A stretch of 64,000 nt of DNA. Source: Oreohelix idahoensis (lineage: Eukaryota; Mollusca; Gastropoda; Stylommatophora; Oreohelicidae). A model generated the notes under the pieces. That model was not told where the DNA came from and searched no databases. It saw only the letters and a list, made by a program, of their open reading frames with translations. Numbering within the stretch: the stretch's first letter is position 1; every line of letters starts with the position of its first letter. A program made the position numbers and the translations under genes. Of this stretch, positions 60,545 to 64,000 are shown piece by piece. The stretch covers positions 62,001 to 126,000 of the forward strand of contig JAMPIV010018952.1 of assembly GCA_024509875.1 (NCBI GenBank), written 5' to 3'.

Positions 60545-60890
60545 AAACGAAGGATGCTGGAAAATCTGTGGTGTATTTGTATATGTGGAGGACAAAGCTA
60601 CAGAATATAATGGTGCACATTCAGCGTTTGTATGTATTGATCCTAAATGAGGGTAAGATCACCGGTATGTTGCTAGTGACAGAAGCCAGACTAGTGGCGG
60701 GATAATTAGTGGTGAGAAAATAGATGCTGGTGATGGTTAGTAATCACTCTGAGGAAAAATATTGAGAGTATCACAAGGCAGTCCTTGTCCTGTGATCCCC
60801 AAGGGGAGAGGGAGGCCGAAAACTACGTGGGGAAGAGAATTGTAAGCAGACGTGAAAGGGATAAATAAGACATGGAAAGATCTTGCTTAT
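60545..60890 (+). pseudogene. LINE family 3 RT C-terminal fragment, decayed
   Basis: Pieces in family order: ATCACAAGGCAGTCCTTGTC, GGAGAGGGAGGCCGAAAACT, ACATGGAAAGATCTTG. Many indels, no frame left. Confidence 0.6.
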
Positions 60891-61169
60891 CTCTCAGTGT
60901 AAAATTCTGTGTGTGTGCATGTGTGGATTTCTCACAGTCAAACCACATCCTGAATTTCTACATTTTTATTACGTAGATGCATTACTGTCCCATAATGTTA
61001 TAATGTGCTCTTTGTTATACAGGACACGTTACACTTCAGGTAAATGTTTATCATTTTTGTCAAAACACTTTAACCGTAAGCAGTCATTGTTGCTGTTGCA
61101 CCCATGGTGCAATGGAACGTATTCATAAGAACAGTGTTACATTTGTTTAAAAACCGTTGACTGCGTTTG

Positions 61170-61610
61170 TGTTTTGTTATACAACAACACCCTTTTGCTC
61201 TCCAAGAAGCATGGATCTTCAACAGATACACGCAAAGTCCTCCTGTCGTGTGCCATCACCTCAAGGTCTTTCTGTGTCTTCCTCATACGTTTTATTTCTG
61301 TATCCACGTGTTCTTTGGCCAACGCTGGGGATTCCAGAACACGGACTGCCTGGTTTCTTCAGTGTGTGTCCAATCCACTGCCAGCATCTTCTTCTCATGT
61401 CTTGTTCCGCTAGTACTCGTCTGATAGGGATTACCTTGTGGTACCATTGTAATCCTTATACTCTATGCATGCACCAATTTATGGAAATCTGTGACTTCTT
61501 GGTTGTTCTTTTTGTTGTTCTCCATGTTTCACAGCCATACAACAGGACTGAATTGACATTTGAGTTAAAGATTCTTACTTTTGTATTGAACTTGATTTCT
61601 TGTGATTTCC
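61170..61610 (-). pseudogene. LINE family 3 RT C-terminal fragment
   Basis: Minus-strand copy: the complement contains the segments for VQLYGCETWR, the KRMRKTQKDLEVMAHDRRT motif (61322-61137) and the WNPQ/GIPSVGQR region. It faces the copy at 60545, so the two form an imperfect inverted pair. Confidence 0.68.
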
Positions 61611-61849
61611 ATGTATAAAAAGTTACTGATGCCAAATTAACTGTACTGTTGAATTGTTAGTAATCAGATGTACAGTGTGCTGTTGTAAATGTCAGTCTTC
61701 TGGGCCTGTCTCTGTTTTACAAGCTGTGTTAAGAAGGGAAGACAAAATTATATCAGGTTAGATTTATAAACAGACAGGGAAAAACTCGTCGTTTCAGTGA
61801 AATGTACTGTGCTCGTCAGCTTATATGGTGTAAGAAAACAACATGGGGG

Positions 61850-62235
61850 GGGGGGGGCTAAGAGGTATGGCGTCCGCCTTTAATTCTAAAGGTACCAGGT
61901 TCACTCCCAGTACATGGAATATGTTTGATGAGCATTTCAGAACCAGTGGTTCCTTATGATGTCATGCTGCCCATGATCTCATGAGTAGTGAGATCAGATG
62001 CCTAGCCTTCTCGGATAAGGGCAAAGAAAAAATAATGGGGGGTCCTGTATGCAGGTAGCTTGCGTTAAAAATCCCTTTGCAGTTGGAAATTGTAAAGAGT
62101 AGGCCATATGGCCGCTGCCCTGGCAAAATAAAAAATTAGGAAACCTACCCACCACAAAAATATTTATAAAATGTGTGTATCCTGTATAGACACATTGGGA
62201 TCCTCGACGGTGTTACAGAGTTCATGTCCTGTGTT
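61850..62235 (+). mobile_element. SINE family C, copy
   Basis: Head GGGGCTAAGAGGTATGGCG with A box GGGCTAAGAGG, B-box-like GGTTCACTCCC, then the family body and GGAAACCTACCCACCACA. The 3' end is lost after GGTGTTACAGAG. It is preceded by a G run. Confidence 0.82.
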
Positions 62236-62839
62236 GATGATGATGAACCTAATGAGAACCAAAGTTGTAATGCAGTACAGTGTAGTATTAAACTGTTATA
62301 ATTATTGTGAACTTAGTCGGCATTCACTGGACCATGTCCACAATTTTGAGTAAAGTTTCATTGTCATACTGTCCAGACTCAATTCTCCAATAGCTGATCG
62401 TCTGTTGGTCAAGGGAAGTCACTTGTTGCATTATCAGTGGAGATAATCGTGCTTCACCAGATATTTCTGCTTAACTTTTCTTTTCACATGTGCCAAAAAT
62501 GATTTGTAAGGGAGAAGCAGTTGTTGTTTGTTCTGTGGTGATGTGGTTTGGCTTTTGTTTGGGTTTTTTTCCCCTTCAGGGTTTGTTACATTGTCTGGCC
62601 ATGATGCCAGATCTCTACGCTGAGGACTGTAGCTGGTGGCTGACATTGTTCAGGTGTTCAAACCATATTATTTTCTGTAAAGCTGATCTTTGGCGCTGTT
62701 TTCACCAACTTCCTGATTGCTTCTTTTTTTTTCCTTCAACCTCTCATGATGACATCAGCAGCTTTTCTCAGACGTGACATCTCACACATGACATCTCAGA
62801 TGTGTCATCTCACACATTGAGATTTGACTCTCTTCTTCT

Positions 62840-62970
62840 GCGATAGGTCATTGATCATCCTGGATCTGCAAGCCTATTGCCTGGACAAAGTCCACAATCC
62901 TCTTTGGATCCAGGTGGCAGCTCCATAGCTTTTGCCTCAGCTGTCCACCATCTGACCCACTGACCTCATT
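62840..62970 (-). pseudogene. RNase-H LINE scrap
   Basis: ATCTGCAAGCCTATTGCCTG, GACAAAGTCCACAATCCTCT and GGCAGCTCCATAGCTTTTGC parallel the 3' end of the RNase-H LINE (57150-57230; complement of 25620-25700). Confidence 0.6.
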
Positions 62971-62984
62971 GTAGTAGCCTAGTC

Positions 62985-64000
62985 ATCTGCAAAACATTTA
63001 TTGATAAGGCCTAACTCCAAAGCTGCCTCAGAAATGACCATATCCATATTTTTACCTGTAGTGATGATAGCACACTCTCCTGTGTTGATCTCAAATGTAT
63101 TTGTAAGACCATATCCACATCGTTACCTGTAGGGGGTTGGAGTGGCTAAGAGGTGCGGCGCCCGCCTCGAATTCTAAAGGTACCGGGTTCAATTCCCAGT
63201 AGAGGGAATATAATTTATGGAAATTATTTTTCCCAGTGGTCCTAACGATGTCACACTCCCCATGGTCCCCTGGGTAGTGAGATCGGATGCCTAGCCTTCT
63301 CGGATAAGGGCGAAGAAAGAGGAGGTCCCATGTGCAAGTTGCGCACGTTAAAAATCCCACGGCAGTTGGAAATCATGAAGGCTGCTGCCCTGGCAAAATT
63401 TACAAATTAGAAACCTACCCACCACAAAAATATTTATAGAATGTGTGATCCCTTTTTACACACACTGGTATTCTCGCCGGTGCTACGAAGCTTGTGCACT
63501 GTGCTGAGATTCTCCTTGTGTGATCTAAGGGAGGAGCTCGGAGCACTGATGGAGTTGTCCATGTGCAATGAAGAAAATCCTTAAAACCAAACCAACCCGT
63601 AGGGATGATAGCACACTCTCCTGTGTTTATCCCAGATCCATTTGTAAGACCATTTACTGTTCTTATTGCATTTGTGCGTTTGTTGTACGAAGTTCTGATG
63701 CTGTCCAGAAGTTGTCCTTGTATATCATAGTGCTCTGAAATATGCCAGAGACTGTTCTAGTGTATGGAGTCAAAGGCTTTCTCAGAACCAACAAAAAGTA
63801 AATTTTTCATACATCATATTCAAGGGCCTTCTCTTAGATCTGTTGGTTTTGTGAACAAGGCATCAGTACATCCTCTTCCTTGTCTGAAGACACTGCTTAA
63901 CTGAGATTCTTCTGAGGGTCTTATACTCGCTGCTGAGATATTTTGGCATACGTTTTTCTTTTATCAATTTAGAACATGCGTTTCTCTTTTTTTTTGGTCT
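62985..64000 (-). pseudogene. LINE RT fragment, split by SINE C
   Basis: The minus strand from 64000 down gives motifs in scattered frames: a QAGFRKG-like region, and a [13 protein letters not shown] motif at about 63790-63750 (the residues before catalytic motif A); then NTGECAIIT at 63625-63600. The sequence resumes at 63120-62985 beyond the SINE. The segment with GATGATAGCACACTCTCCTG occurs on both sides of the SINE. It is heavily decayed and cut by the window end. Confidence 0.55.
63131..63595 (+). mobile_element. SINE family C, complete copy
   Basis: About 465 bases. The tRNA-like head has A box TGGCTAAGAGG (63143-63153) and a perfect B box GGTTCAATTCC (63186-63196). The body has GAGATCGGATGCCTAGCCTT, CTCGGATAAGGGCGAAGAAA and GGAGGAGCTCGGAGCACTGA. 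The end is CCTTAAAACCAAACC with no long tail. It is the reference copy for the four partial ones at 16290, 38868, 41967 and 61850. Confidence 0.87.

Overview
The window is metazoan nuclear DNA from an invertebrate. A lophotrochozoan, perhaps a gastropod mollusc, is my best guess, based on the mix of RTE-type LINEs, tRNA-derived SINEs, Tc1/pogo/hAT remnants and a Gmr1-like LTR element; no species is claimed. There are no bacterial operons, tRNA/rRNA genes or CRISPR arrays. Nearly all open reading frames are pieces of mobile elements.

The one clear host gene is a four-exon homologue of MEPCE/Bin3, the 7SK snRNA methylphosphate capping enzyme. It lies on the + strand from 28115 to 54475, and all three introns have GT-AG ends and keep frame. 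Exon 1 holds the basic N-terminus, the DPLNL motifs and the SAM-binding motif I. Exons 2 and 3 finish the methyltransferase core. Exon 4 closes the core and then adds about 400 residues of Ser/Asn/Asp-rich, internally repeated tail. A GC-rich promoter-like block with ETS- and NRF1-like motifs lies about 340-370 bp upstream.

Layout: 1-5270, LINE and SINE fragments. 6181-15427, a SINE split by a decayed 8.9-kb Ty3/gypsy element, whose left LTR was later hit by a LINE. 15690-21110, nested SINEs and LINEs. 21301-22822, a (TA)n tract carrying a Tc1 relic and a MITE. 23822-26910, tRNA-SINEs, an RNase-H LINE, and a 5'-truncated RTE copy full of A-to-G changes. 27329-28114, a short LINE and the gene's upstream region. 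28115-54475, MEPCE. Intron 1 (12.8 kb) holds a full-length 3.3-kb RTE LINE interrupted by a very young LTR element with integrase-before-RT order. Intron 2 (9.1 kb) holds an RT/RNase-H LINE and a duplicated transposon-like exon. Intron 3 (1.3 kb) holds a SINE and a minisatellite. 54476-64000, the 3' flank with pogo and hAT MITEs, LINE scraps and SINEs.

The elements depend on one another. The RTE LINE ends in the same 3' sequence plus (GAA)n as a roughly 340-bp SINE, which suggests the LINE mobilises the SINE. Target-site duplications let the order of many insertions be read. The strongest unusual signals are the strand-biased A-to-G hypermutated LINE copy (25803-26910), the Gmr1-like LTR element (30759-36221) and the repeat-rich C-terminal extension of MEPCE. 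All alignments and counts were made by eye.
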